This document shows, piece by piece, positions 46,978-55,523 of a stretch of 64,000 bases of DNA; positions within the stretch are counted from its first letter, which is position 1, and every line of letters begins with the position of its first letter. Both the position numbers and the translations under genes were made by a program. Under the pieces are notes generated by a model. It was given only the letters and a program-made list of their open reading frames with translations. It did no database searches and was not told the DNA's origin. Origin of the DNA: Roseisolibacter agri (GTDB lineage: Bacteria; Gemmatimonadota; Gemmatimonadetes; Gemmatimonadales; Gemmatimonadaceae); assembly GCF_030159095.1 (NCBI RefSeq), contig NZ_BRXS01000010.1, positions 40,424 to 104,423 of the forward strand, read 5' to 3'.

Positions 46978-47901
46978 ATGTCATCCAGCGTCTCCGGTCG
47001 GCCGTCGTCCCCCGCGACCTTCCCGCCGCGCGTCCGCGGACTGCGTGCGCTGCTGGCCGCCGTGGTGGCGCTGGCGCTCCCGGCGGCGGCGCACGGCGCC
47101 GCGGCGGGTCCGGCCCTGGCCGTCTCGAGCGCGCTGCTGCTGCAGACGCCCGCCACGGCGGGCCGCGCGACCGACGCCACGCCGCGCCCCGCGTCCGAGG
47201 TCACCTCGCAGACGCTGCGCGCCACGCGCGCCGAGCTGACGGCCGCGCTGGACCGGGCCGAGCGGGCGGCGTCGCGGGCGTCGGGGCGCGAGCGCGAGCG
47301 GGCGCAGGCCGAGGCGACGGCGATCCGCGCGCGGCTGCGCGACGGCGACTTCCGGGCGGGCGACCGCCTGTCGCTGGCGCTGGGCGGGGACACGGCGACG
47401 CGCGAGATCTCGATCCGCGAGGGTCCGCAGATCGAGCTGCCCTACGGAATCCCGCCGCTCGTGCTCACCGGCGTCCTCCGCGCCGAGCTGAGCGACGCCG
47501 TGGCTACGCATTTGCGAAAGTACGTCCGCGAGCCGGACGTCCGCGTGCGACTCCTCCAGCGTCTGAGCGTCAGCGGTGCCGTCGGCCGGCCGGGTGTCTA
47601 CTGGGTGCAGCCGGACATGCCGCTGGCCGAGGTGATCATGCGCGCCGGCGGGATCGGCGCGGGCGCGAAGACCGACAAGGTCGTGGTCACGCGCGCCGGC
47701 AAGGAGGTGATCGACCGCAAGACCTTCGCACGTCTCTCCCGTGAGGGGCGGACGGTGGAGGAGAGCAATCTCCAGCCCGGCGACGAGGTCCGGGTGCCGA
47801 TCGGCTCGCAGCGCAACTGGGGGCAGATCGCGACGTACGCGTTCTTCGGCGTCTCGATCCTGACCGCCGCTCTCGCCCTGATCCGGTCGTCCTACCAGTA
47901 A
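46978..47901 (+). CDS. Polysaccharide export protein (Wza-like)
   Basis: 307 residues. Signal peptide with LRALLAAVVALALPAAAHG; then a coiled-coil-like segment RAELTAALDRAERAASRA; a polysaccharide-export domain (LRDGDFRAGDRLSLALGG to ATHLRKYVREPDVRVRLL) and an SLBB domain (VSGAVGRPGVYWVQPDMPL, VIMRAGGIG). The last 20 residues, IATYAFFGVSILTAALALI, form a hydrophobic helix, compatible with the outer-membrane alpha-helix of Wza. There is no lipobox Cys, unlike classical Wza. ATG at 46978 chosen from the signal peptide. It should form the outer-membrane exit channel with the Wzc-like kinase. Confidence 0.88.
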   Translation: MSSSVSGRPSSPATFPPRVRGLRALLAAVVALALPAAAHGAAAGPALAVSSALLLQTPATAGRATDATPRPASEVTSQTLRATRAELTAALDRAERAASRASGRERERAQAEATAIRARLRDGDFRAGDRLSLALGGDTATREISIREGPQIELPYGIPPLVLTGVLRAELSDAVATHLRKYVREPDVRVRLLQRLSVSGAVGRPGVYWVQPDMPLAEVIMRAGGIGAGAKTDKVVVTRAGKEVIDRKTFARLSREGRTVEESNLQPGDEVRVPIGSQRNWGQIATYAFFGVSILTAALALIRSSYQ

Positions 47902-47929
47902 GTCCGGCCGCGCATCGCTCTCACCACAC

Positions 47930-48769
47930 GTGCTCCCGTTGCAGCCGCTTCACTCGGACGGATCCGGCGCCCAGCCCCCGTCGCTCCTCGACGCCGCGAT
48001 GTCGCTGCCCGACCCCGGGCAGCGGCGCGCGGTGCGCGCGGCACCGGTCGCCTGGCCCGGCGAGACCGGCATGGCGGCCCGCACGGGCGCGGCGGCCGTC
48101 CCCGACGTGGAAGTGGCGGCCCGCTCCGAGCTGCTGAACCGGGCGATCAACGTGCTGGTCGCGGGCATCGCGCTCCTGCTGCTGGCGCCGCTCTGCGTGG
48201 TGGTGGCGGCGCTGGTGAAGCTGACGTCGGCGGGCCCGGTCTTCTACACGCAGACGCGCATCGGGCTGGACCGCCGCTGGCGGCGCGACGACGCGGACGA
48301 CGACGGCGACCGCCGCGTGGAGGACCTGGGCGGCCAGCCGTTCACGATCCTCAAGTTCCGGTCGATGACCGTGGACGCGGAGAAGAACGGTCAGGCGGTG
48401 TGGGCGACCAAGCACGACGCCCGCGTGACGGCGATCGGCCGGGTGCTGCGCAAGACGCGCATCGACGAGATCCCGCAGCTGGTGAACGTGCTGCGCGGCG
48501 AGATGAACATCGTCGGCCCGCGCCCCGAGCGGCCGAGCATCGTGGTGCGCCTGCGCGAGGACATCCCGGAGTACCCGCAGCGGCACCGCGTGAAGCCGGG
48601 GATCACGGGCTGGGCGCAGATCAACCACAGCTACGACTCGTGCATCGAGGACGTGCGCAAGAAGGTCGCGTTCGACCTCGAGTACATCGAGTCGCAGGGC
48701 GTGTGGATGGACCTCAAGATCATGGCGCTGACGCTGCCGGTCATGATCTTCCGGCGGGGCGCGCACTGA
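47930..48769 (+). CDS. Initiating sugar transferase (undecaprenyl-phosphate sugar-1-P transferase)
   Basis: 279 residues of the bacterial sugar transferase family (monotopic PGT). Near residue 70 is the membrane helix NVLVAGIALLLLAPLCVVVA, then ALVKLTSAGPVFYTQTRIG, the KFRSMTVDAE motif, RKTRIDEIPQLVNVLRGEM with the catalytic Asp-Glu pair, and VGPRPERP. It attaches the first sugar phosphate to undecaprenyl phosphate. It lacks the four-helix N-terminal domain of WbaP/WcaJ, so it is the short monotopic type. The first 60 residues look disordered; ATG at 47999 is an alternative to the GTG start. The stop region meets the next glycosyltransferase frame. Confidence 0.9.
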   Translation: MLPLQPLHSDGSGAQPPSLLDAAMSLPDPGQRRAVRAAPVAWPGETGMAARTGAAAVPDVEVAARSELLNRAINVLVAGIALLLLAPLCVVVAALVKLTSAGPVFYTQTRIGLDRRWRRDDADDDGDRRVEDLGGQPFTILKFRSMTVDAEKNGQAVWATKHDARVTAIGRVLRKTRIDEIPQLVNVLRGEMNIVGPRPERPSIVVRLREDIPEYPQRHRVKPGITGWAQINHSYDSCIEDVRKKVAFDLEYIESQGVWMDLKIMALTLPVMIFRRGAH

Positions 48770-50007
48770 GCCCGCCCGCCAGCGCCGTCTCGTACCGTCC
48801 GCCGGACCAACCGACTGCAGTCCCGGCGGCGCCACGGGGCCCCGCCACCACGCCCGCGCGCCCGCTGCGCATCGCCTTCTGCATCGACAGCCTGGCGACG
48901 AGCGGCGGCACGGAGCTCAGCACCGTCCGGATGGCCGAGCTGCTGGCCGCCGCCGGCCACCAGCTGGAGCTGTTCACGCTGCGTGCGCAGGGCGCGATGG
49001 GCGCGCGCTACGCGGCCGCAGGGATCCCGGTGCACGAGGTGCCGGTCCGCTCGCTGGTCGGCCTCGACACTGCCCGCGCGATCCGGCGCTTCGCCGCGCG
49101 CCTGCGGACGGGCCGCTTCGACGTGCTGCACAGCCACGACCTCTACACGAACGTCGTGGCGGTGTGCGCCGCGCGCCTGGCGCGCATCCCGGCGATCGTC
49201 GCCAGCAAGCGCTGGACGGAGTGGCGCCTCGCCCACCGCATGCTCAACCGCGGCGTGTTCCGGCTGGCGGACTGCGTCGTCGCCAACTCGGCGCGCGTCG
49301 GCACCACGCTGCGCGCGCACGACCGCGTGCCGGCGGGACGCGTCGCGGTCGTGACGAACTTCGTCGAGGACGCCGCCTTCGCGCGCTGGACGCCCGACGA
49401 GCGCCTCGCGCAGCGCCGCGCGCTCGGCCTCGCGGACGACGCGCCGGTGGTCGGCATCGTCGCGCGGCTGCGCGCGGAGAAGGACCACGCGCTGCTGCTC
49501 GACGCGATCGCGCTCGTGCGCGCGCGGGTGCCGGCCGTGCGGCTGGTCCTGGTGGGCGACGGCGACGAGCACGAGGCGCTGGAGGCCCGGGCCGATGCGC
49601 TGGGCATCCGCGACGCCGTCGTCTTCGCGGGCCACCGCCCCAACCGGCCGAACCCGCACCAGCTGTTCGACGTGTCGGTGCTCTGCTCGAAGCACGAGGG
49701 CTTCCCCAACACGGTCGTCGAGGCGATGGCCGCCGCGCGGCCTGTGGTCGCGACCGCGGTCGGCGGCGTGCCCGACGCGCTCGTCGCCAGCGAGACGGGG
49801 CTGCTCGTGCCGCCCGGCGACGCGCGCGCGCTGGCCGACGCGATCGCCGCGCTGCTGGCCGACCCGGCGCGAGCCGAGCAGATGGGCGCCGCCGGCGTCG
49901 CGCGCGCGCGCGAGGTCTTCCACGCGACCGCCGTCGTGCCGCAACTCACCCGCCTCTACGACGGCCTGCTGGCGCGCGCGCGCCGCGGGCCGTCGCGGGC
50001 CGCCTGA
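48766..50007 (+). CDS. Glycosyltransferase family 4 (start codon uncertain)
   Basis: About 413 residues. GT-B fold: LRIAFCIDSLATSGGTELST opens domain one, and domain two has VVGIVARLRAEKDHALLLDA, LVLVGDGDEHEALE and the EX7E motif in KHEGFPNTVVEAMAAARPVV followed by VGGVPDALVASETGLLVPPG. Between the end of the preceding gene and the conserved start there is no ATG, GTG or TTG in frame: only CTG at 48766, overlapping the upstream stop (CTGA), or GTG at 48703 inside the upstream gene. The coordinate used is the CTG. It should add a sugar to the lipid-linked repeat. Confidence 0.85.
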   Translation: MSPPASAVSYRPPDQPTAVPAAPRGPATTPARPLRIAFCIDSLATSGGTELSTVRMAELLAAAGHQLELFTLRAQGAMGARYAAAGIPVHEVPVRSLVGLDTARAIRRFAARLRTGRFDVLHSHDLYTNVVAVCAARLARIPAIVASKRWTEWRLAHRMLNRGVFRLADCVVANSARVGTTLRAHDRVPAGRVAVVTNFVEDAAFARWTPDERLAQRRALGLADDAPVVGIVARLRAEKDHALLLDAIALVRARVPAVRLVLVGDGDEHEALEARADALGIRDAVVFAGHRPNRPNPHQLFDVSVLCSKHEGFPNTVVEAMAAARPVVATAVGGVPDALVASETGLLVPPGDARALADAIAALLADPARAEQMGAAGVARAREVFHATAVVPQLTRLYDGLLARARRGPSRAA

Positions 50008-50017
50008 CCGTCCGATC

Positions 50018-51439
50018 ATGCGCCCTCCCCCGCCTCCCCAGGCCACGGTTCGCGCGTGGGGCCGCCGCGGCGGCCTCGCGCCGCAGGTGCCGGTGGCCCC
50101 CATGCCGCACACGGCCGGCCCGCTGCCGGAGACGCGCCGCACCTCGCTGCTGAAGGCGATCCTCGGCGGCGTCGAGTTCACGCCGGCGTACGTCGGGTTC
50201 CTCGGCTACATCTTCGTCATCACGACGCTGGTGGTCCCCATCGCCGACGTCGCGATGGCGGTCGCCGTGTTCTCGATGCTGCTGCCGCAGCCGGGCGGGT
50301 ACCGCTTCCCGCCCACGCTGCGCTGGCTCGTCGCGCTCACCGCGTGGTGCGCGCTCGGTCTCACGATGACGGGGCATCCGGGCACCGTCACCGAGGAGGT
50401 CTACGCGCTCATCAAGCTGTGCGTGATCGTCTTCGTGGCGGCGAACGTGCTGCGCACGCGCGGGCAGATCAACTTCTTCCTGATCTTCTTCCTCGCCTGC
50501 TACGCGTTCTTCCCCGCGCGCGCGGGCCTGTTCGCGTTCCTGTTCTACGGGGGCGGGCGCGTGGCGTGGCAGGGGCTGTTCGGCAACCCGAACGACCTCG
50601 CGGCGATGTCGCTCCTGGCGCTGTCGATGTGCCTGGGGCTGTTCTTCTCCGCGCGCCACACGCTGCTGCGGCTCGTGAGCATGGCCGGCGTGGGCGTGCT
50701 CTCGCTCGTCGTGCTGCTGACGCAGTCGCGCGGCGCGATGGTGGCGATGTTCGTCTTCGCCTTCGCGGCCATCGTCAGCACCAAGGGCAAGCAGCGCCTG
50801 AAGCTGATCTACGCGCTCGCGATCGCCGGCGTCGTCGGCGCGTACGTCGCGCCCAAGAGCGTGTGGGACCGGTTCGCGGGCCTCGCGAACTTCGGCACCG
50901 AGACGGCGCAGCTCAAGGCCGTCGACCCCGAGGGCTCGGCCGAGCAGCGCTGGGAGATCTGGAAGGTCGCGCGGCGCATCACGGTCGAGAACCCGATCCT
51001 CGGCGTGGGCTGGGGCGCGTACCCGCTGGAGCACGCGGTCTACGCGCAGCGGCCGGAGTTCAAGCGCACGGCCCGCGGCGCGCGCGACACGCACAGCACG
51101 CTCCTCAACGTGGTCGCCGAGACCGGCTTCCCGGGGCTCGTCATCTTCTCGGGGATCTTCCTGTCGGCCGTGCTGTTCGCGGAGCGGACGCGGCGCGCCG
51201 CGCGGCGCGTGCTCCCCGAGGACGCGACGATGCTCCTCTACCTGGAGCTCGGGCTGCTGGCGTACTTCGTGGCGGGCATCTGGGGCTCGTACGCGAAGCT
51301 GTCGCTGACGTACGTCCACACGCTGGTGCTCTGGGCGTACGCGACCATGATGATGCGGACGCTGCGCGCGCAGGCCGGCGGCGTGCCGTACGGCGCCGCC
51401 GCGTACGGCGGCGTTCCGTCGCGCGCCCCGCTGCGCTGA
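50018..51439 (+). CDS. O-antigen ligase / Wzy-type polymerase membrane protein
   Basis: 473 residues with about eleven membrane helices and a basic, Pro-rich start. The Wzy_C region includes WQGLFGNPNDLAAMSLLALS, then VVLLTQSRGAMVAMFVFAF with the conserved Arg, a large periplasmic loop (ENPILGVGWGAYPLEHAVY, RDTHSTLLNVVAETGFPG), with the DTHS motif and two conserved His as in WaaL/Wzy proteins. In this setting it most likely polymerises the repeat units. The ATG at 50018 follows the glycosyltransferase stop by 10 bp. Confidence 0.88.
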   Translation: MRPPPPPQATVRAWGRRGGLAPQVPVAPMPHTAGPLPETRRTSLLKAILGGVEFTPAYVGFLGYIFVITTLVVPIADVAMAVAVFSMLLPQPGGYRFPPTLRWLVALTAWCALGLTMTGHPGTVTEEVYALIKLCVIVFVAANVLRTRGQINFFLIFFLACYAFFPARAGLFAFLFYGGGRVAWQGLFGNPNDLAAMSLLALSMCLGLFFSARHTLLRLVSMAGVGVLSLVVLLTQSRGAMVAMFVFAFAAIVSTKGKQRLKLIYALAIAGVVGAYVAPKSVWDRFAGLANFGTETAQLKAVDPEGSAEQRWEIWKVARRITVENPILGVGWGAYPLEHAVYAQRPEFKRTARGARDTHSTLLNVVAETGFPGLVIFSGIFLSAVLFAERTRRAARRVLPEDATMLLYLELGLLAYFVAGIWGSYAKLSLTYVHTLVLWAYATMMMRTLRAQAGGVPYGAAAYGGVPSRAPLR

Positions 51440-51466
51440 CCGCTCCCGAACCCGAGAAGATCGGCC

Positions 51467-53371
51467 ATGTGTGGTATCGCAGGCGTCGCCGGCTGGGCGA
51501 CCGCTCCCGACGAGACGACCGCGACGCTCCGGCGCATGTGCGCCGCCATCGAGCATCGCGGGCCCGATGACGAGGGGCACTTCGTCGCGCCGGGCATCGG
51601 CCTCGGCATGCGGCGCCTGAGCGTCATCGACGTCCACGCCGGGCACCAGCCGATCGGGAACGAGGACGGCGACGTCCAGATCGTCTTCAACGGCGAGATC
51701 TACAACCACCGCGAGCTGCGCGCGCGCCTGGAGGCGTGCGGCCACCGCTTCGCCACGCACTCCGACACCGAGACGATCGTCCACGGCTACGAGGAGTGGG
51801 GCGACCGCGTGGTGGACCAGCTGCGCGGGATGTTCGGCTTCGCGATCTGGGACGCGCGCCGCCGCCGCCTGCTCGTCGCGCGCGACCGGCTCGGCATCAA
51901 GCCGCTCTACTACTGGGTGAAGGACGGCGGCCTCGCGTTCGCCAGCGAGCTCGGCTCGCTGCGCGCGCTGCCGGGCTTCGACGCGCAGATCCACGCGCCG
52001 TCGGTGCTGCGCTACCTGCTGTTCGGCTACGTGCCGGAGCCCGACGCGATCTACGCCGGCGTGCGGAAGCTGCCGCCGGGGCACACGCTGACGTGGGAGC
52101 CGGGGAGCGCGCCGCGCATCCAGCGCTACTGGACGCCCGTCCGCGACGAGGTCGCGATGGACGAGCGCGACGCCGTCGAGGAGCTGCGCCGCCTGCTCGA
52201 CGAGTCGGTGCGGCTGCACCTGGAGTCGGACGTGCCGCTCGGCGCGTTCCTGTCGGGCGGCATCGACTCGTCCACGGTCGTCGCGCTCATGGCGCGCCAG
52301 CTCGACCGGCCGGTGCGCACCTTCTCCATCGGCTTCGACGATCCGCGCTTCAACGAGGCGCCGCACGCCGCCGCGGTGGCGAAGGCGATCGGCACGGACC
52401 ACACGGAGCTGATCCTGCGGCCCGACGCGGACGCGCTGCTGGAGCGCGTCATCACGATGTACGACGAGCCGTTCGCCGACTCGTCGGCGCTGCCGACGTA
52501 CCTCGTGTCCGCGCTCGCACGGAAGCACGTGACGGTGTCGCTCTCGGGCGACGGCGGGGACGAGCTGTTCGGCGGCTACACGCGCTACGCCGAGCGGCTG
52601 GGGCAGCGCGAGCTGCCGGCGCTGGCGCGGCAGGCGATCGGCGGCGTCGCGCGGCTGCTGCCGCACGGCGCGCGCGGCCGCAACCGCCTGCTCGACATGG
52701 GGCGCAGCGCGCGCGGCCGCTACGCGGCGACCGTCGCCTCGCCGCTGCCGGGCGCCGAGGGCGGCGTGGTGCGCGCGTCGCTGCTGCGCGGCATGGGCGA
52801 CGACGTCACGATGGACGGCGCGCTCGGCGCGCTGTTCGACGAGGCGTCGGGACGCGACTTCGCGACGCAGATGATGCTCGTCGACATGCAGAGCTACCTG
52901 CCGGGCGACATCCTCACGAAGGTGGACCGCGCGAGCATGGCGGTGTCGCTGGAGGCGCGCGTGCCGCTGCTGGACCACGTGCTCGCGGAGTTCGCGGTCA
53001 CGGTGCCCGCGCGGCTCAAGATGCGCGACGGCACGGGCAAGTGGCTGCTGCGCCAGGCGATCGAGGGGATCGTCCCGCCCGCCGTGCTGACGAAGCCGAA
53101 GCAGGGCTTCGGCGTGCCGCTGGGCCAGTGGTTCGCGGGGCCGCTGCGCCACCGCATCGACGGGCTGCTGCGGGAGCGCTCGGAGATCGCCGAGTACGTG
53201 GAGCCGGGCGCGGTCGCGCGACTGCACGCGGAGCACGTGAGCGGGCGGCGCGACCACAGCATGATGCTTTGGCGGCTGCTGGTGCTGGAGACGTGGCTCG
53301 CGCGCGCGTCGCTGCCGGCGGGCGTGCGCGCGCCGGACCTCGCGGACGTGGCGACCTTCGTCGGCGCGTAG
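51467..53371 (+). CDS. Asparagine-synthase-type glutamine amidotransferase (2 of 3)
   Basis: 634 residues; MCGIAGVAG exposes Cys2 of the glutaminase domain, with EHRGPDDEG, FNGEIYNHRELR, DTETIVHGYEEWG and ARDRLGIKPLYYW. Synthetase domain: PP-loop FLSGGIDSSTVVAL, SGDGGDELFGGYTRY and SLEARVPLLDHVLAEFA. It is closer to classic AsnB than the copy at 32932-34845. In exopolysaccharide loci such enzymes may amidate uronic acids or act on a polymer-linked acceptor. GAGAAG lies about 9 bp before the ATG. Convergent with the GT2 gene via a hairpin terminator. Confidence 0.9.
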   Translation: MCGIAGVAGWATAPDETTATLRRMCAAIEHRGPDDEGHFVAPGIGLGMRRLSVIDVHAGHQPIGNEDGDVQIVFNGEIYNHRELRARLEACGHRFATHSDTETIVHGYEEWGDRVVDQLRGMFGFAIWDARRRRLLVARDRLGIKPLYYWVKDGGLAFASELGSLRALPGFDAQIHAPSVLRYLLFGYVPEPDAIYAGVRKLPPGHTLTWEPGSAPRIQRYWTPVRDEVAMDERDAVEELRRLLDESVRLHLESDVPLGAFLSGGIDSSTVVALMARQLDRPVRTFSIGFDDPRFNEAPHAAAVAKAIGTDHTELILRPDADALLERVITMYDEPFADSSALPTYLVSALARKHVTVSLSGDGGDELFGGYTRYAERLGQRELPALARQAIGGVARLLPHGARGRNRLLDMGRSARGRYAATVASPLPGAEGGVVRASLLRGMGDDVTMDGALGALFDEASGRDFATQMMLVDMQSYLPGDILTKVDRASMAVSLEARVPLLDHVLAEFAVTVPARLKMRDGTGKWLLRQAIEGIVPPAVLTKPKQGFGVPLGQWFAGPLRHRIDGLLRERSEIAEYVEPGAVARLHAEHVSGRRDHSMMLWRLLVLETWLARASLPAGVRAPDLADVATFVGA

Positions 53372-53396
53372 CGACGGGGCGCCACGCGCCCCGTCG
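53372..53396. terminator. Hairpin terminator between amidotransferase and GT2 genes
   Basis: An 11-bp perfect GC-rich stem (53372-53382 with 53386-53396) with 3-nt loop right after the stop codon. Confidence 0.6.
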
Positions 53397-53404
53397 GTCG
53401 CGCG

Positions 53405-54346
53405 TCAGCGCGCGCGCAGGGCGCGGCGCAGGCGGCGCAGCGTGTGCCAGGCGTGCCAGCCGACGGCGCGCCGCCGCTGCCAGCGGCCGACGATCGGCTC
53501 CGCGCCGGGCACGCGCGCCGCGGCCGCGGCCACGACGTCGAACGCCTCGGGCTCGCCCGCGTGCCACGCGTCGCGCAGGTCCACGCGCGCGGCCGTGATC
53601 AGCGCGTCGACGACGGTGTCGCGCCGCGTCGCGTCGGCCGAGAGGCGCTCCATGAGACCGAGCCGGTGCTGCCACATGTTCGAGAACATGCCCGTGATCG
53701 CGCGGCTCGCCTGCGCCTCGTGGTGGCGGCGGTGCACGGTGACCTCGGGCACGTGCACGAACGGCCCGCACAGCGCGAGCCGCAGCCAGAGGTCGTAGTC
53801 CTCGGAGAGGCGCAGCCGCTCGTCGTAGCCGCCCACGTCGAGCACCGCGCGTCGGCGCACGACCGCACCCGTCTGCGGCACGAAGTTGAACTGCACGAGT
53901 GGGGCGACCGCGTCGAACGGCGTGTCGACCGGCGGCTCCGGCAGCTCGGGCCGGCGCTGATCCTGCCACAGCTGCGTGCGAGCGGACGCCAGCAGCGCCT
54001 CCGGATGCCGCTCGAGCGCCCCGGCCAGCTGCTCGCAGTGCTGCGGCAGCCACCAGTCGTCGGCATCGAGGAACGCGACCACCTCGCAGTCGGTCGCATG
54101 CAGCGCGAGGTTGCGCGCCGCCGACGGCCCACCGTTGCGCGGTGCGCGGATGACGCACGCGCCGAGCGACTCCGCGAGCTCCGCCGAGCCGTCCGTGGAC
54201 GCGTCGTCGACGACGAGGAGCTCGTCGACGGGCCGCGTCTGGTTGCGGATGGACGCGATGGCGTCGGCGAGGAACGCCCGGCCGTTGTAGACCGGAACCA
54301 CGGCGGCGACGCGCGCTGCCGCCCGGGCGCTCGCCGACCCGCTCAC
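53405..54346 (-). CDS. Glycosyltransferase family 2
   Basis: 313 residues with a GT-A catalytic domain: AAVVPVYNGRAFLADAIASI, LLVVDDASTDGSAELAE, GGPSAARNLALHATDCEVVA and the metal-binding DXD read as FLDADDWWLPQH. The acceptor half contains VVRRRAVLDVGGYDERLRLS and EDYDLWLRLAL, typical of GT2 rhamnosyl- and related transferases. The C-terminal 100 residues are Arg/Ala-rich helical. A GTG start overlaps the stop of the upstream epimerase (GTGA), so the two are coupled and oriented opposite to the main locus. Confidence 0.88.
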   Translation of the reverse strand: MSGSASARAAARVAAVVPVYNGRAFLADAIASIRNQTRPVDELLVVDDASTDGSAELAESLGACVIRAPRNGGPSAARNLALHATDCEVVAFLDADDWWLPQHCEQLAGALERHPEALLASARTQLWQDQRRPELPEPPVDTPFDAVAPLVQFNFVPQTGAVVRRRAVLDVGGYDERLRLSEDYDLWLRLALCGPFVHVPEVTVHRRHHEAQASRAITGMFSNMWQHRLGLMERLSADATRRDTVVDALITAARVDLRDAWHAGEPEAFDVVAAAAARVPGAEPIVGRWQRRRAVGWHAWHTLRRLRRALRAR

Positions 54347-55326
54347 GACATCGAGGCGGCGGGGCGCGCCGTGGCGCTCATCGCGCCGGCGAACCACTCC
54401 CACGTCCGCTGCAGGCCGTCGCGCAGCGACACCGTCGGCTCGTAGCCGAGCACCGCGCGGGCCCGCTCCAACCCGGCGAGCGAGTCGCGCACGTCGCCGG
54501 CGCGCGCCGGGCCGTGCTCCAGCGCGATCGGCCGCCCCGACACCTCGCCGATCAGCTGCGCCAGCTCGAGCAGCGACGTGCGCCCGCCCGCGCCGCAGTT
54601 CACCACCGTGCCGCTCACCCGCTCGGCCGGCCCGAACGCGCCCAGCAGGTTCGCGTTCACGACGTTCTCGACGTACGTGAAGTCGCGCGTCTGCAGCCCG
54701 TCGCCGTGGATGCGGGCCGTCGTCCCCTCCAGCGCGGCCGCGAGGAAGAGCGGGATCACCGCGGCGTACGGGCCGTTGGGGCTCTGCCGCGGCCCGAAGA
54801 CGTTGAAGTAGCGCAGCGCGACGCCCTCCACGAGCCCCGCGCGCGCGTACGCCAGCACGTACTGCTCGCCCGAAAGCTTGGTCACCGCGTACGGGGAGCG
54901 CGGCAGCGGCTCCACCGACTCGACCTTCGGCAGCACCGGCGTGTCGCCGTAGACCGAGCTGGAGCTGGAGTACACGACGCGCCGCACGCGCGCGTTGCGC
55001 GCCGACTCGAGCAGGCGCAGCGTCGCGTTGACGTTGGCGTCGTGCGAGCCCCACGCGTCGCTGAGCGACCGCGGCACGCTGCCGAGGGCCGCGAGGTGGA
55101 ACACCACGTCGATGTCGCGCACCGCGGCGTCGCTGACGTCGGGATCCTGCAGGTCGCCCTCGAGGAAGTCGACGTCCTCGAATGCCGCGAGGTTGTGGCG
55201 GAATCCCGTCGACAGATTGTCGACCACGCGCACGGCGTGGCCCGCACGCGTGAGGTGCTCCACCACGTGGGAGCCGATGAAACCGGCGCCGCCCGTGACC
55301 AGGCAGTTCGTTCGCTCGCTCAGCAT
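54343..55326 (-). CDS. NAD-dependent UDP-sugar epimerase (GalE/WbpP-like)
   Basis: 327-residue short-chain dehydrogenase/epimerase. NAD site VTGGAGFIGSHVVEHL at the N-terminus, followed by VVDNLSTGFRHNL; the catalytic Ser in VYSSSSSVYG and the Tyr-x3-Lys pair in SPYAVTKLSGE are present, and ALRYFNVFGPRQSPNGPYAAVIP matches 4-epimerases acting on UDP-GlcNAc/GlcA (WbpP type) more than short GalE. It should supply a UDP-sugar such as UDP-galactose or UDP-GalNAc for the polysaccharide. It is followed by and coupled to the GT2 gene. Confidence 0.88.
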   Translation of the reverse strand: MLSERTNCLVTGGAGFIGSHVVEHLTRAGHAVRVVDNLSTGFRHNLAAFEDVDFLEGDLQDPDVSDAAVRDIDVVFHLAALGSVPRSLSDAWGSHDANVNATLRLLESARNARVRRVVYSSSSSVYGDTPVLPKVESVEPLPRSPYAVTKLSGEQYVLAYARAGLVEGVALRYFNVFGPRQSPNGPYAAVIPLFLAAALEGTTARIHGDGLQTRDFTYVENVVNANLLGAFGPAERVSGTVVNCGAGGRTSLLELAQLIGEVSGRPIALEHGPARAGDVRDSLAGLERARAVLGYEPTVSLRDGLQRTWEWFAGAMSATARPAASMS

Positions 55327-55523
55327 GTACCGTCTGTACCGTCGGTCGGAGGAGGGCTGCGGTCCAATCTAGGTCGGCGGCCGCAGAGCGCACAGCCTGC
55401 GCCGCGCGCGCGGACCCGGCGTCGCCGATCAAGTTTCGGCGTCCGCGAGCCGCTACTTTACCTGCCTCCCGTCCCTGCTCCACCCGCCACCACGGCCATC
55501 TCCCCGCGCGTGCCGCCTCGCTC

